A stretch of 62,520 bases of DNA from an uncultured Eubacteriales bacterium (GCA_902795275.1 CADBKQ010000012.1:1-62520), one strand, 5' to 3'; shown: positions 9,574-18,962, numbered from the stretch's first letter. Numbers and translations are program-made. The notes: generated from the sequence alone by a model not told the origin.

Positions 9574-10509
9574 GTTTTCCTCCTGCGCCGCCACCTTCTG
9601 CGCCCACTGCAAATGCTTGGTGTGCACATAGGCGGGGCTTTGCTCGTCGGCCAGGGAGGAGGAACGGGTCATGATGCGCTTGCCCTCGTCGTTCTTGCCG
9701 AAAGCCAGCTTCACGAAAGCCAGGCCGTGCTGGGGGCAGTCGGCCAGGGCCATGTACTGGTCGTTCCGCTGAAGCACGTAGCCCTCCGGCACCTCCATGC
9801 GCTTGCCGCAGATGGGGCAGGGCGGGTTCATGGCGGCGGCGCTCTTCATGGCGTCCTTCATGGAGCGCACCCGCAGGATGGCGGTGCATTCTCGCTTGGC
9901 CCGGTCCAGGTGCTGCAGCTTCCGGGGCTCCTGGGGATAATTCATCACCTTGGTGGGATCGGGCATTTTGGCGAACACCAGGGCGGTGTAATATGCGTCG
10001 TTCACCGCGTTATGGAAGGGCATGGCTTCCTCGTCGGGTTCGATTTCCAGCTGTTCCATGGCAGCCTTCAGGCCCTTGCGCTCCTTGGGATTTCCGGTTT
10101 CTTCGCCGAAAAGCTGCTGGGCGTCGTAGAACTTGGGCAGCTGGGTTTCGCACTTGAAGAAGGTCATGTTCTGGTTCAGCACGGAAATGTCGTCGCAGCC
10201 CCAGGTGAGCAGCACGTAATCTTCCCCGCACCAATCGGCGAACGCTGCCATGGCCTCGTTAAAGTCCGGGGCGTCGGCCAGGTCGTCCTGGGTGATGTGG
10301 GTGATGCGGGAAATGCGCGGGTGCAGCCGCACGTAATGCTGGGGCTGGATGAGCTGGGAAAAGGAATCCACCACCTGGAAGCTCTCGTCCACCTTCACCG
10401 CGCCGATCTGAATCATTTCAAACAGCAGCTTGCCCCCCACGCTCCTGAAAGCGGGGGAGTGGTAGGAGATGGGCTGGTTCCATTCCAGGTCCAGGATGAT
10501 GTACTGCAT
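9565..10509 (-). CDS. DEDDh 3'-5' exonuclease with C-terminal zinc ribbon
   Basis: 314 residues. An RNase T/DnaQ-type exonuclease occupies about 1-185: DLEW (D7, E9), an Asp near 106, and H166 with D171 (FHNAVNDAYYT), a complete DEDDh set. A C-terminal treble of cysteines (CPICG, then ADCPQHG) makes a zinc ribbon. It probably trims DNA or RNA 3' ends; the substrate is unknown. It is last in the surE operon (29 bp after the DUF3784-like gene), with start after AAAGGAG. Its last codons and TAG stop lie inside heptamer element 4, so the C-terminus has been rewritten by the repeat. Confidence 0.9.
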   Translation of the reverse strand: MQYIILDLEWNQPISYHSPAFRSVGGKLLFEMIQIGAVKVDESFQVVDSFSQLIQPQHYVRLHPRISRITHITQDDLADAPDFNEAMAAFADWCGEDYVLLTWGCDDISVLNQNMTFFKCETQLPKFYDAQQLFGEETGNPKERKGLKAAMEQLEIEPDEEAMPFHNAVNDAYYTALVFAKMPDPTKVMNYPQEPRKLQHLDRAKRECTAILRVRSMKDAMKSAAAMNPPCPICGKRMEVPEGYVLQRNDQYMALADCPQHGLAFVKLAFGKNDEGKRIMTRSSSLADEQSPAYVHTKHLQWAQKVAAQEENRD

Positions 10510-10538
10510 GGAAAAAAACTCCTTTGGAATACGCTCAA

Positions 10539-10880
10539 TCAGGGATTGAGCTTGTATTTTTCAAACGCTTTCTCCGGATTGATATGGAAATCGCGGAAAA
10601 CCAGAATAAGCATAATGACGATGGCGGCGGCGAAAGCCCACCAGCCCAGCACGAGACACAGCGCCGCGCCGACGAACACCACGATGGTGAGCGTGCGGAA
10701 CAGCTTAAAGTAATCCCGGGCCAGCCGCGCCTTGTCATACTGCGCCTGCTGGGCTTCGGTGAAGAAGCTGAACCCGCCGATGAGATTGCAGGCTTTTTCC
10801 TTCCGAACGGCAAAAACGATAGCGAAAACCAGGAAGATCAGGCCCATAAAGCAAAGATCAAGCGCCAGCGGGATGCTCAT
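10539..10880 (-). CDS. Small membrane protein, DUF3784-like
   Basis: 113 residues, three membrane spans (about 3-24, 61-78, 80-96). The polar loop between the first two (FFTEAQQAQYDKARLARDY) matches the pattern seen in the DUF3784 family (a GYN-like turn, then KYDK and LCR). Function unknown. The ATG overlaps the stop of the upstream oxidoreductase gene in an ATGA, so it is translated from the surE operon message. Confidence 0.75.
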   Translation of the reverse strand: MSIPLALDLCFMGLIFLVFAIVFAVRKEKACNLIGGFSFFTEAQQAQYDKARLARDYFKLFRTLTIVVFVGAALCLVLGWWAFAAAIVIMLILVFRDFHINPEKAFEKYKLNP

Positions 10881-12127
10881 GCGTTTCCTTCTTTCTTTGC
10901 GACCGCGGCGCTCTTACCCGCCAGCGCCCCGGTGCTCCAGGCGATTTGCAGGTTATAGCCCCCGGTGTGGGCGTCCACGTCCAGCGCTTCCCCGGCGAAG
11001 TACAGCCCTTTCACCGCCTTGCTTTCCAGGGTGTTGGGGCTGACGCCCTTCACGTCCACGCCGCCCCGGGTGATGATGGCTTCTTCAATGGGCCGCGTGC
11101 CGATGATCGTCAGCGGCAGGGCTTGCAGCTTTTCCGCGATGGCCGCCCGCATTTTTGCGGAGACCTGGCTGCACGGGGTCTTGCCGTCCAGACCGCAGAG
11201 GGCCGGGAACAGCACGGCGAAGCGCATGGGCAGCAGCGTTTGCAGCACGGTGGACAATTGCTTTTTCCCCGCGGCGGTAAGCTCCCGCGTCAAGCGCTGA
11301 TCCAACTGTTCCCGGGTCAGACCGGGCTTCAAATTCAGCGCGACTTCCGCTTTGCCCGTTTCCGGCAGATGGCTGGACAGCTCGATCACCAGCGGGCCGG
11401 ACACGCCGAAATGGGTGAACAGCAATTCACCCAGCTCGGAATATATTATTTTACCACAACTATACCCCGTAAGGCAAATGTTTTTTAGCGTCAGCCCCTG
11501 CAACTCCGCAGGCCAGGCTTCCTTCGTCCGCAGGCCCACCAGGGAAGGAAGCGCGGGGGAGACCTTTATGCCGAGATCCCGCGCCCATTTCAACCCGTCG
11601 CCGGTGGAGCCGGTGGAAGGATAGCTCACCCCGCCGGTGCACACGATCACGGCGTCGGCGGGCAGGATGCGCCCATCGGAAAGCAGCGCGCCGGTAACGC
11701 GGTTTTCTTCTGTTAGGATTCTTTTTACTTCGCTGTGCAGCCGGATGTCCGCCCCCGCCTGGTGCAAGCCTTTTTCCAACGCCTTGGTCACGTCGCTGGC
11801 ATGGTCGGACACGGGAAAGGCCCGCCGTCCGCGCTCGATCTTCGTTTCGCAGCCCAGGTCATGGAGCAGGGAAAGCATATCGAAGGGGCCGAAAAAACGC
11901 AAGGCGCTGTACAGAAACCGGGGATTCCGGGGCACCTCGCGCAGAAATTCCTCCACGTCCTCGCAGGCGTTGGTCACATTGCAGCGGCCCTTCCCGGTGA
12001 TATAAACCTTCTTCCCCAGCTTTTCGTTCTTTTCCAGCAGCGTCACCTTCGCGCCGCCCCGCGCCGCGAACAGCGCGGCCAGCATCCCCGCCGCGCCCCC
12101 GCCGACCACGATGATCCTTGATTCCAT
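10877..12127 (-). CDS. HI0933/BaiN-like FAD-dependent oxidoreductase
   Basis: 416 residues. N-terminal Rossmann dinucleotide site (VVGGGAAGMLAALFAARGG), the family mark GKGRCNVTN, and a C-terminal FAD motif (GGYNLQIAWSTGALAG). Members are flavoproteins of the HI0933 family, several annotated as aminoacetone oxidases or bile-acid enzyme BaiN; the true substrate cannot be told from sequence. It sits in an operon 7 bp after surE and overlaps the DUF3784-like gene. Full length. Confidence 0.9.
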   Translation of the reverse strand: MESRIIVVGGGAAGMLAALFAARGGAKVTLLEKNEKLGKKVYITGKGRCNVTNACEDVEEFLREVPRNPRFLYSALRFFGPFDMLSLLHDLGCETKIERGRRAFPVSDHASDVTKALEKGLHQAGADIRLHSEVKRILTEENRVTGALLSDGRILPADAVIVCTGGVSYPSTGSTGDGLKWARDLGIKVSPALPSLVGLRTKEAWPAELQGLTLKNICLTGYSCGKIIYSELGELLFTHFGVSGPLVIELSSHLPETGKAEVALNLKPGLTREQLDQRLTRELTAAGKKQLSTVLQTLLPMRFAVLFPALCGLDGKTPCSQVSAKMRAAIAEKLQALPLTIIGTRPIEEAIITRGGVDVKGVSPNTLESKAVKGLYFAGEALDVDAHTGGYNLQIAWSTGALAGKSAAVAKKEGNA

Positions 12128-12134
12128 TCTGTGT

Positions 12135-12905
12135 TTATTCTCCCGTGAATCCGGAAAGCAGGCTGCCGCATTCCCGGTTATAATCCGAAAAGTCCCCCAG
12201 GAAGGTGCAGGACATATAGCCCCGGCGGAGCCAGTAGTAGTCGCTGCCTTCCTCGGGCTGCTCCATGGGCACTTCGGACGTGTCGCTGGCGGTGAGCCAG
12301 AAATAGGTCTGGCCCAGGGGACTGACCCGCTTTTCGTACCCGTCCAGGTAATAAGCCCGGCTCAGCGGACACAGCTTCAAGCCTTTCAGCTCAGAAGGAG
12401 GAAGGGCGGGGGCGTTCAGGTTGATGAGGCAGAACCGGGGCAGCTTGATTTGCTGGAAGCGCTCGGCGATCCGCACGGCCAGGTCAGCCAGGTGGGCACG
12501 CATGGCGTCATCGGCTCCCGGCATGATGGACACCGCCATGGAGGGAATATAGCACATGGCGGCTTCCCGCGCGGCGGCGACGGTGCCGCTGTAATAGACG
12601 GCGCTGCCCGCGTTCTCGCCGTTGTTGATGCCGGACAGGCAGTAGTCAAACGGCTCGTCCACAATGAACGGCGCAATGCGCGCGCAGTCCGTGGGCGTGC
12701 CTTCCACCGAATAAGCCTTTGCCCCTTCCCAGGGAATTTCATGCACCAGCAAGGGGGCCGTGAGCGTGATGTGCTGGCTGTTAGCGCTGCATTGGGTGCT
12801 GGGGCCGGTGACGGTCACCTGATGCCCCCGGCGAATCGCCGCGTCCGCCAGGGCCTTGATGCCCACGGAATGAATGCCGTCGTCATTGGTAATCAATATG
12901 CGCAA
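12135..12905 (-). CDS. surE: 5'/3'-nucleotidase SurE
   Basis: 256 residues with a TTG start. SurE removes phosphate from nucleoside monophosphates and is usually expressed in stationary phase. The metal-binding N-terminus (MRILITNDDGI), SANSQH, GTPTDC and SGINNGENAG motifs are all present. I chose TTG at 12905 because AAGGAGG lies 8 bases upstream and the family always begins at this point; a longer in-frame start has no such site. First gene of a four-gene operon with its own promoter. Confidence 0.93.
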   Translation of the reverse strand: MRILITNDDGIHSVGIKALADAAIRRGHQVTVTGPSTQCSANSQHITLTAPLLVHEIPWEGAKAYSVEGTPTDCARIAPFIVDEPFDYCLSGINNGENAGSAVYYSGTVAAAREAAMCYIPSMAVSIMPGADDAMRAHLADLAVRIAERFQQIKLPRFCLINLNAPALPPSELKGLKLCPLSRAYYLDGYEKRVSPLGQTYFWLTASDTSEVPMEQPEEGSDYYWLRRGYMSCTFLGDFSDYNRECGSLLSGFTGE

Positions 12906-12948
12906 AGAAAACGCCTCCTTGAAGGATTGCATCGGGGTTCCACATGCT

Positions 12949-12977
12949 ATTATACTGGAAATTTCCTCCCGGCGCAA
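12949..12977 (-). promoter_or_regulatory. Promoter of the surE operon
   Basis: Minus strand: -35 TTGCGC (12972-12977), 17-bp spacer, -10 TATAAT (12949-12954), 44 bp upstream of the TTG start. Confidence 0.65.
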
Positions 12978-13012
12978 GCATAGGATGAGGAGAAATGGAA
13001 AGGGGTGATCCT

Positions 13013-13531
13013 GTGGCGTTCGGATATGAAATTCTGCGCGGAAGGCAGGGAGTGACCGGCCATTGCCGGGAAACAGAAGGAAAAACCGTTGTTCAGGCCC
13101 GGGGATTCCAGCCGGGGGAAAGATGCGTCCTGTACGCGCTGATGAATGGCAGCGCGGAAATGCGCGATGAGCAGACAGCGGACGGGAACGGCCAGGCGGT
13201 TTTGACAGGCGCGGGCGGCGGGCCTGTTTTCGTAGCCTCCGGGAACAAGGTGCTGCTGTGGCAGGGCGGGGAAGAAAACTATCTGCGAGCCTGCGATTGG
13301 ATCAAGCGGGAGCAGAAAAAAACCGGGGAAACGCAGAACGACGCTTCCCCGGATCATGACGGGATATTACCCGAACCCGCGGCGGCCGAACCAGAGGACG
13401 CGCAGAGAATCCTTGTCCGCGATCTGGAAGAAATTCAGATGGAACCGGCGAAACCCGAAAGCGTTCCGGAACCGCCCTACACCCTGCGTCCCGCGGGCAC
13501 CGGCGAACCGGTGGACGCGCTGCCGGATTAA
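13013..13531 (+). CDS. Hypothetical protein, acidic proline-rich tail
   Basis: 172 residues from a GTG start with AAAGGGG about 8 bases upstream; an ATG at 12995 behind GAGGAG is the alternative. The first ~100 residues form a compact polar domain (GFQPGERCVLYALMNGSAEM, then PVFVASGNKVLLW). The last ~65 are rich in Pro, Glu and Ala and look disordered. No signal peptide or membrane span. It is transcribed divergently from surE and converges on the helicase gene, 10 bp away. Family not recognised. Confidence 0.65.
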   Translation: MAFGYEILRGRQGVTGHCRETEGKTVVQARGFQPGERCVLYALMNGSAEMRDEQTADGNGQAVLTGAGGGPVFVASGNKVLLWQGGEENYLRACDWIKREQKKTGETQNDASPDHDGILPEPAAAEPEDAQRILVRDLEEIQMEPAKPESVPEPPYTLRPAGTGEPVDALPD

Positions 13532-13541
13532 GAAACCCCTG

Positions 13542-15776
13542 TCAGTCAGCGGCCCGCCATGAAAGCACGCGCCGTTTCATGCCCTCAATGTCCAGCACGC
13601 CCAGGGCAAAGCCCTTCCGAATGAGCGCTTCGGGCACGAATTCATCGTACTTTTCAAACACCGGCACTTCCTTGGGATAGACCAGCTCCATGGGGTCGAA
13701 GTCCTGTTCCGCTTCCTCGGCCAAGATGCGGTAAAACTCCGCTTCGCCCACCTGCATGGTGAATTGCAGGGAATAGGGCCGGGCGGGGTTCAGCCCTTTC
13801 AGGCCCAGCCGCCTGCCGCAGCGGATCTTGAGAAAGCGCTCCAGCGCCAGGAAAGCGTAGCTGCCCAGCCAGGGGAACAGCGCCCACATCTTCCCGCCCA
13901 GGGAAATGAGGGGCTTTTCCGCCATGCCGGATCGTTGATAAACCTCCCGCGCTTCCGCCAGGCGGCAGACCGCGTGGCGCATGAGATAGGGATATTGGGT
14001 TTCTTCTTCCAGCACGGCCCGCATCCGCTCCAGGATGCGGGTGTGAATGTCCCCCGCCACGTCGCCGAAATAGGCGGGAATATTGCCCTTCACCAGCGTG
14101 CAGTAGACGGTGCGCTTTTTGTGGTCCACCTCGTCCACCACCCACACCCGGCCCGCAATGGCGATCTTGTCCCCGGCGGGCGGGGGCTTCACGATGGTAC
14201 CCAGCTCCTCCGACCCGGCCCGGACGGTGTATTCCAGGTTTTCCTGGAACACGGCGTAAAACTTGTAATTGTTCACCACCCGCTCACCCGCCAGGCCCAC
14301 GATCAGCCCGCCGTTCTCCGTGCGGCTGATATGGTCGATTTCCAGCAGATGCCGAAGCAGCGCGCGGAAATCGTCCTGCGTGATTCTGCGGAAGCAGTTC
14401 AGCGGCAGCACGCGGGACGCCAGTTCGGCGGGCGTCATTTCCCCGCAGGAGGCCAGGGTGCTCATGGTCTGGTGGTAGAGCAGGGAATAGGGCAGGCGTT
14501 CCGTGCGCGGCGGCTCCACGAAGCGCTCTTCGATGTAAAGCTGCACCAGCGCAATGCCCTGGATCATCCGCCAGGGAAGGTAGTCCGGCAGCATCGCCCG
14601 GGGCTCCGGGTGATCCTCCCGCATCACGAACCACATTTCGGAGGGACTGCCCCGCCGCCCGGTGCGGCCCATGCGCTGCAAAAAGCCCGATACGGTAAAC
14701 GGCGCGTCGATCTGGAAGGCGCGTTCCAGCCTGCCAATGTCGATGCCCAGTTCCAGCGTGGCCGTGGCGCAGACGGAGAAAAGCGAATCGTCGTCCTTCA
14801 TTTCCTCCTCGGCGCTTTCCCGGTAGGAGGCGGACAGGTTGCCATGGTGGATCAGGAAGCGGTCGGGCTCGCGATTGGCTTCGCAGTATTGCCGAAGCTG
14901 CTGGCAGACGGTTTCGCATTCCTCCCGGCTGTTGGTGAACACCAGGCACTTCTTTCCCCGGGTGTGCTCGAAGATGTAGCCCACGCCCGGGTCGGCGGCT
15001 TTCGGGGCTTTGTCGGTGGGCGCTTCGGGCTCGGGCAGTCCGGCCAGGAGGGTTTCGCCTTCGCCCGCCTGGGGCGCGGTGTTGAAGAAGTGCTCCATGG
15101 ACAAGCGCCAAACGTCCCTGCCGCCGTCAAACTTGGGAATGACCGTGCCGCGCCCGCTGCCCGCCGCTAAAAAGCGGCCCGCTTCTTCGGGATTGCCGAT
15201 GGTGGCGGACAGGCCCACGCGCCGGGGGCTGCATCCCGCCGTGCGGCACAGGCGCTCGATCAGGCAGAAGGTCTGCCAGCCCCGGTCGCCCCGCAGCAGC
15301 GAATGGATTTCGTCGATCACGATGAACCGCAGGTCGCCGAACAGGGACGGGATTTCCATATGCTTGTTGATCATAAGCGATTCCAGGGATTCGGGGGTGA
15401 TCTGCAAAATCCCGGCGGGATGGCGCAGCAGCCTGCGCTTCTGGGTCTGCGGCACGTCGCCGTGCCAGCGGTACACCGGGATGCCCTGCTCCTCGCACAG
15501 CTCGTTCAGCCTGCCGAACTGGTCGTTGATCAATGCTTTCAGCGGCGCGATATACAGCACGCCCACGGAGGCGGAGGGGTTTTCCTCCAGCAGCGTGAGG
15601 ATGGGAAAAAACGCCGCTTCCGTTTTGCCGGAGGCGGTGGAGGCGGTCAGCAGCACGTTGTCCTCCGTGCCGAAAATGGCGTCCCCCGCGGCGTTCTGCA
15701 CCGCGCGCAGGGTCTGCCAGCCGGACCGGTAAATGTAATCCTGAATGAACGGGGCATAGCGGTTGAATACGTCCAT
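13542..15776 (-). CDS. Lhr/BrxHI-like DEAD/DEAH-box helicase
   Basis: 744 residues. Superfamily 2 helicase core: motif I STASGKTEAAF (GKT at 50-52), motif II DEIH near 155, motif III GLSATIG, and motif VI QRMGRTGRRG near 370. A long C-terminal region (about 420-744) resembles Lhr-type helicases. Predicted ATP-driven DNA or RNA translocase. Third gene of the TerB-like/ATPase/helicase operon, 15 bp after the ATPase gene. Similar helicases (BrxHI) accompany DUF2791 ATPases in some BREX defence systems, but no methylase, PglZ or nuclease is here. Confidence 0.9.
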   Translation of the reverse strand: MDVFNRYAPFIQDYIYRSGWQTLRAVQNAAGDAIFGTEDNVLLTASTASGKTEAAFFPILTLLEENPSASVGVLYIAPLKALINDQFGRLNELCEEQGIPVYRWHGDVPQTQKRRLLRHPAGILQITPESLESLMINKHMEIPSLFGDLRFIVIDEIHSLLRGDRGWQTFCLIERLCRTAGCSPRRVGLSATIGNPEEAGRFLAAGSGRGTVIPKFDGGRDVWRLSMEHFFNTAPQAGEGETLLAGLPEPEAPTDKAPKAADPGVGYIFEHTRGKKCLVFTNSREECETVCQQLRQYCEANREPDRFLIHHGNLSASYRESAEEEMKDDDSLFSVCATATLELGIDIGRLERAFQIDAPFTVSGFLQRMGRTGRRGSPSEMWFVMREDHPEPRAMLPDYLPWRMIQGIALVQLYIEERFVEPPRTERLPYSLLYHQTMSTLASCGEMTPAELASRVLPLNCFRRITQDDFRALLRHLLEIDHISRTENGGLIVGLAGERVVNNYKFYAVFQENLEYTVRAGSEELGTIVKPPPAGDKIAIAGRVWVVDEVDHKKRTVYCTLVKGNIPAYFGDVAGDIHTRILERMRAVLEEETQYPYLMRHAVCRLAEAREVYQRSGMAEKPLISLGGKMWALFPWLGSYAFLALERFLKIRCGRRLGLKGLNPARPYSLQFTMQVGEAEFYRILAEEAEQDFDPMELVYPKEVPVFEKYDEFVPEALIRKGFALGVLDIEGMKRRVLSWRAAD

Positions 15777-15791
15777 GATGGTTCCTCAAAT

Positions 15792-17123
15792 TCAGATGGT
15801 GAATTCCGCGTAGGCGTCATCTGCGCTGTCGGACACGGCTTCGGACTTGGCATAGGCAAATTCATCGGAGCGCAGCAGCGCTTCCACGGAGAGCGCGGGG
15901 TTCTGGTACAGCAGGTCCAGCAGTTCGATAAAGTCCCGGATGACCTCGCGGGGCGTGATGTTCTGGTCGGCCCCGATGCGCTCATATTCGATTTTGATAA
16001 AAGCGGCCAGGTCGCTGTCGGTCAGCCGCTGGTCGTAGCCGTACAGACCGGCATGCAGTTCCGTCAGCTTTTCGCACAGCACCAGCATTTCTTCCGCCGT
16101 CAGGGGTTCAAGGCGAATCACCGGGGCCAGCAGATCCCGTGCGCCGGGGCGGGAAAACTTTCCCTCCGCCAGGCGGGAGCGCAGGGCTTCGTAGCTGTAC
16201 ACCCCGCGCCGCTTGTCCTCCACCGCCTGGGGCGTCGCGCCCATGATGATGCCCAAATACCGTGCTTTCCCTTGCAATGTATCGTTGTACATGGTCAGCA
16301 GCTTTTCATAATTGTACTGCCGGGAAATGGCGTTAGGAATCTTGTAAATATTCACCAGCTCATCCACCATGATCATCATGCCCTGGTAGCCCGCCAGGCG
16401 GAAGAAGGAAGCGAACAGTTTCAAATACTCATACCAGTCGTCGTCGGTGATGATGATGTTCACGCCCAGGTCGTCCTTCGCTTCCTTTTTCAGGGTGTAT
16501 TCGCCCCGGAACCAGCGCGTGACCCTGGCCTTCATTTCATCGTCGCCGTCCACGTAGGCATGGTAATAGCACGACAGCAGGCGGGCAAATTCAAAGCCGT
16601 GCACCAGCTCGCTGATGGAGGAAGTGACGGCGGTGATCTTCCGGTCTACCGCTTTCGTCAGCGCCGGGTCGCCGGGGGCCAGGCCCGTCTCCTGGGCGGC
16701 CTCGCTCTGCACCGTGCTGATCCACCGATCCAGCACCAGCGCCAGCGCGCCGCCCTCGGGCCGGGTTTTGGTGGACAGGTTGCCGATCAGCTCCCGGTAG
16801 GTGGCCAGGCCCTGGCCTTTCGTGCCCTGCAAGCGGCGCTCGGGCGACAGGTCGGCGTCGCAGACGATGAAGCCCCGGTCCATCACGTAGTTGCGGATGG
16901 TCTGCAAAAGAAAGCTCTTGCCGCTGCCGTAGCGCCCCACGATAAACCGGAACGACGCCCCGCCCTCCGCAATAATGTCCACGTCATGGAGCAGGGCGGC
17001 AATTTCGTTTTTGCGCCCCACGGTGATATAGGGCAGGCCGATGCGGGGCACCACGCCGCCCTTCAAAGAATTCAGCACCGCTTGCGCAATGCGCCGGGGC
17101 GCTTTTTTATTTGCTTCGCTCAT
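15792..17123 (-). CDS. DUF2791/BrxD-like P-loop ATPase
   Basis: 443 residues. Walker A GRYGSGKSF at 63-71, Walker B GMMIMVDE near 245, with an ORC/AAA-type layout and a C-terminal helical domain. This is the family annotated DUF2791 or BREX-system ATP-binding protein BrxD. It probably loads or drives the partner helicase on DNA (inference). It begins 3 bp after the TerB-like gene and is followed by the helicase. The preserved Walker residues suggest an active ATPase. Confidence 0.88.
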   Translation of the reverse strand: MSEANKKAPRRIAQAVLNSLKGGVVPRIGLPYITVGRKNEIAALLHDVDIIAEGGASFRFIVGRYGSGKSFLLQTIRNYVMDRGFIVCDADLSPERRLQGTKGQGLATYRELIGNLSTKTRPEGGALALVLDRWISTVQSEAAQETGLAPGDPALTKAVDRKITAVTSSISELVHGFEFARLLSCYYHAYVDGDDEMKARVTRWFRGEYTLKKEAKDDLGVNIIITDDDWYEYLKLFASFFRLAGYQGMMIMVDELVNIYKIPNAISRQYNYEKLLTMYNDTLQGKARYLGIIMGATPQAVEDKRRGVYSYEALRSRLAEGKFSRPGARDLLAPVIRLEPLTAEEMLVLCEKLTELHAGLYGYDQRLTDSDLAAFIKIEYERIGADQNITPREVIRDFIELLDLLYQNPALSVEALLRSDEFAYAKSEAVSDSADDAYAEFTI

Positions 17124-17126
17124 GCT

Positions 17127-18962
17127 TTATGTTCCTCCCAGCAGCCGCCTGACGTCGTCCGCATAGTCTTCAACCAAGGCAAGGCCGCCCTCGTTTTCTT
17201 CCACCACGCTGTCGCCGATTTCCTCAAAGAACGCTTCGTTGATACCGTCCGCCGCCACGGAGGGCAGCAGGCGGTGTTCCCGGATGATGCCGTCCGCCGA
17301 TTCTCCCGCCAGCAGAGCCCGCAGGATTTGAAGCTGTATCCCGTCCAAGGGAACGGCTGGAGCGCCTGAAACCTCCGGTTCGGGAGAGGCGGGCGTTTCT
17401 TCCGCTTCGGCCATTTCCCGCTTTTCCTCGTCCGTCAGCAGGCTGTCCCGGGTCGCCAGGGCGTCCCGGCGAATCTGCTCCAGGCCGCCCAGGTTCAGCA
17501 CGATTTTCGGCCTGGCCGCTTCTTCCTTTTCCCGCCTGTCTTCTTCGATCACCGCGCTGACGAAGGCCCTCGCCCAGGCTTCCCCGGCTTTTTCTTTCAG
17601 GGGATGGCCCGTCTTGAGGTACGCGCGAAGCTGCCTGTCGGCTTCGTGGAGGAAGCCGAAGAAGCGTTCGCGGTCAAAGTACAGGGTTTCGTAGCTGCAC
17701 ACCTGCCACTCGCTTTTGCTGTACAGGTAGGTGCGGCAGGCGTTCAGCTGGTATTTGATATTGTCCAGTTTGCGCCGCTCCCAATACATGGAGCCTGCCA
17801 GCGGACGCCAGGGAAACGGGGCCATGTCCCCGAAGCACTGGCTAAACAGGTTTTTCCCGCCCAGGCCTTTTGCGGCGCAGCCGCGCTTCCAGGCTTTGGC
17901 GAACAGGGCTTTTCCTTCTTCCGGGCGTTTCAGCATCACGGATGAGCACATCAGTTTTTCCTTGGCGACGGAGAGCAGCGCGGAAAACACTTCCTCCTCC
18001 GTGTGTCCTTCCGGGCTGCGCAGCACGGCCATGACCCCATCCCGGGCCAGCATGGCGGGGTCGGCGTACTGCCGCGCCTCCTCCGGGTGGATGCCGTAGA
18101 GGATGGCAAACTCCATCATCCACCGATGCATTTTTTTCAAGAGCCATTCGTCAGCGCAGCCCGTTTTCACGTACGCTTTTTCAAAGTCCCGCATTTTTTG
18201 CAGGCTGTCCTGCGGGGAATCTGTGCCGATCTGGTTGAGCAGTTCATTCAGATAGATGCTGATAAAGCAGTCGTTGGCGAGGTGAAAATCGCCCTTCCGA
18301 AGCGCTGTGCGCCAGGTGAAATAACCCCGCAGCTGCTTGGTGTTCAGCATCCCATACGTGGCATAGAACGACTCCACCACCCCGTCCCAGGGCTGGTCAT
18401 CCTCATAATCCCGCATGAACATGCCTTGCAGGTAAAATTTTTTCCGTTCGTCTGAGTAATAATACCCGGTGCCATATTCAAATAGCCGGCGCATTTTGCG
18501 AATTTGTTCGGGAATCGGAGCCCGCTTTTTCTCTTGCGCCGGGCCGGGATGGGGCAGGGGCGTTTCCCGATAAAGGGAGGATCTGGCCGGAGCCTGGTTT
18601 TCCAGCACAACGATATGGCCCTGCTGCCGCGCGGCAAACATCGCCCGGTCGAACAGGCGGTACACGGTATCGGGATCGGTTTGGCTGTCGAACCGCACGC
18701 CCACCCAATTGATCCCCTGCATGCGGTAGGGCTTCGTGAGAGAATCCGCTTGGGTTTCGGCCAGGATATTCGCCCCGCACTTGATGTCGCAGCGCTCGAT
18801 TTCCTCGCCCGCATTTTCATCCCATTGGCGCATCAGAAGCGCGGCCCACTTTCCGGTTTGTGGGTCACACAGCACCGTGCAGCCGGGAGGAAACTCCTTT
18901 TTCCGCTGCTCGGTGATCTGGTATTTCTCTTTGGCATACACCGCCAAATCCGCTAACTTCAT
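17127..18962 (-). CDS. TerB-N/TerB-C protein with N-terminal YjbR-like domain
   Basis: 611 residues in three parts. About 1-115 resembles the MmcQ/YjbR DNA-binding-like fold (VLCDPQTGKWAALLM, CDIKCG, GINWVGVRF). About 155-400 is a TerB-N domain (FYLQGMFMRDYED, YGMLNTKQLRGYFTWR, FISIYLNELLNQIG). About 415-611 is a TerB-C-like region ending in a short winged-helix-like tail. No enzyme motif. First gene of a tight operon with an ATPase and a helicase. Comparative genomics has linked TerB-N/TerB-C proteins to DNA processing and stress or phage response; no precise role is established. Confidence 0.85.
   Translation of the reverse strand: MKLADLAVYAKEKYQITEQRKKEFPPGCTVLCDPQTGKWAALLMRQWDENAGEEIERCDIKCGANILAETQADSLTKPYRMQGINWVGVRFDSQTDPDTVYRLFDRAMFAARQQGHIVVLENQAPARSSLYRETPLPHPGPAQEKKRAPIPEQIRKMRRLFEYGTGYYYSDERKKFYLQGMFMRDYEDDQPWDGVVESFYATYGMLNTKQLRGYFTWRTALRKGDFHLANDCFISIYLNELLNQIGTDSPQDSLQKMRDFEKAYVKTGCADEWLLKKMHRWMMEFAILYGIHPEEARQYADPAMLARDGVMAVLRSPEGHTEEEVFSALLSVAKEKLMCSSVMLKRPEEGKALFAKAWKRGCAAKGLGGKNLFSQCFGDMAPFPWRPLAGSMYWERRKLDNIKYQLNACRTYLYSKSEWQVCSYETLYFDRERFFGFLHEADRQLRAYLKTGHPLKEKAGEAWARAFVSAVIEEDRREKEEAARPKIVLNLGGLEQIRRDALATRDSLLTDEEKREMAEAEETPASPEPEVSGAPAVPLDGIQLQILRALLAGESADGIIREHRLLPSVAADGINEAFFEEIGDSVVEENEGGLALVEDYADDVRRLLGGT

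Noticed and set aside
12995..13012. ATG at 12995 as the start of the hypothetical gene
   Set aside because: The GTG at 13013 has a better-spaced AAAGGGG. The choice is not certain.
15303..17369. Plus-strand open frame of about 690 codons over the helicase and ATPase genes
   Set aside because: Antisense shadow; the minus-strand genes carry clear helicase and Walker motifs.
13542..18962. A complete BREX system
   Set aside because: Only BrxD-like and BrxHI-like proteins are present; PglZ, PglX, BrxA, BrxB and BrxC/PglY are not in the window.
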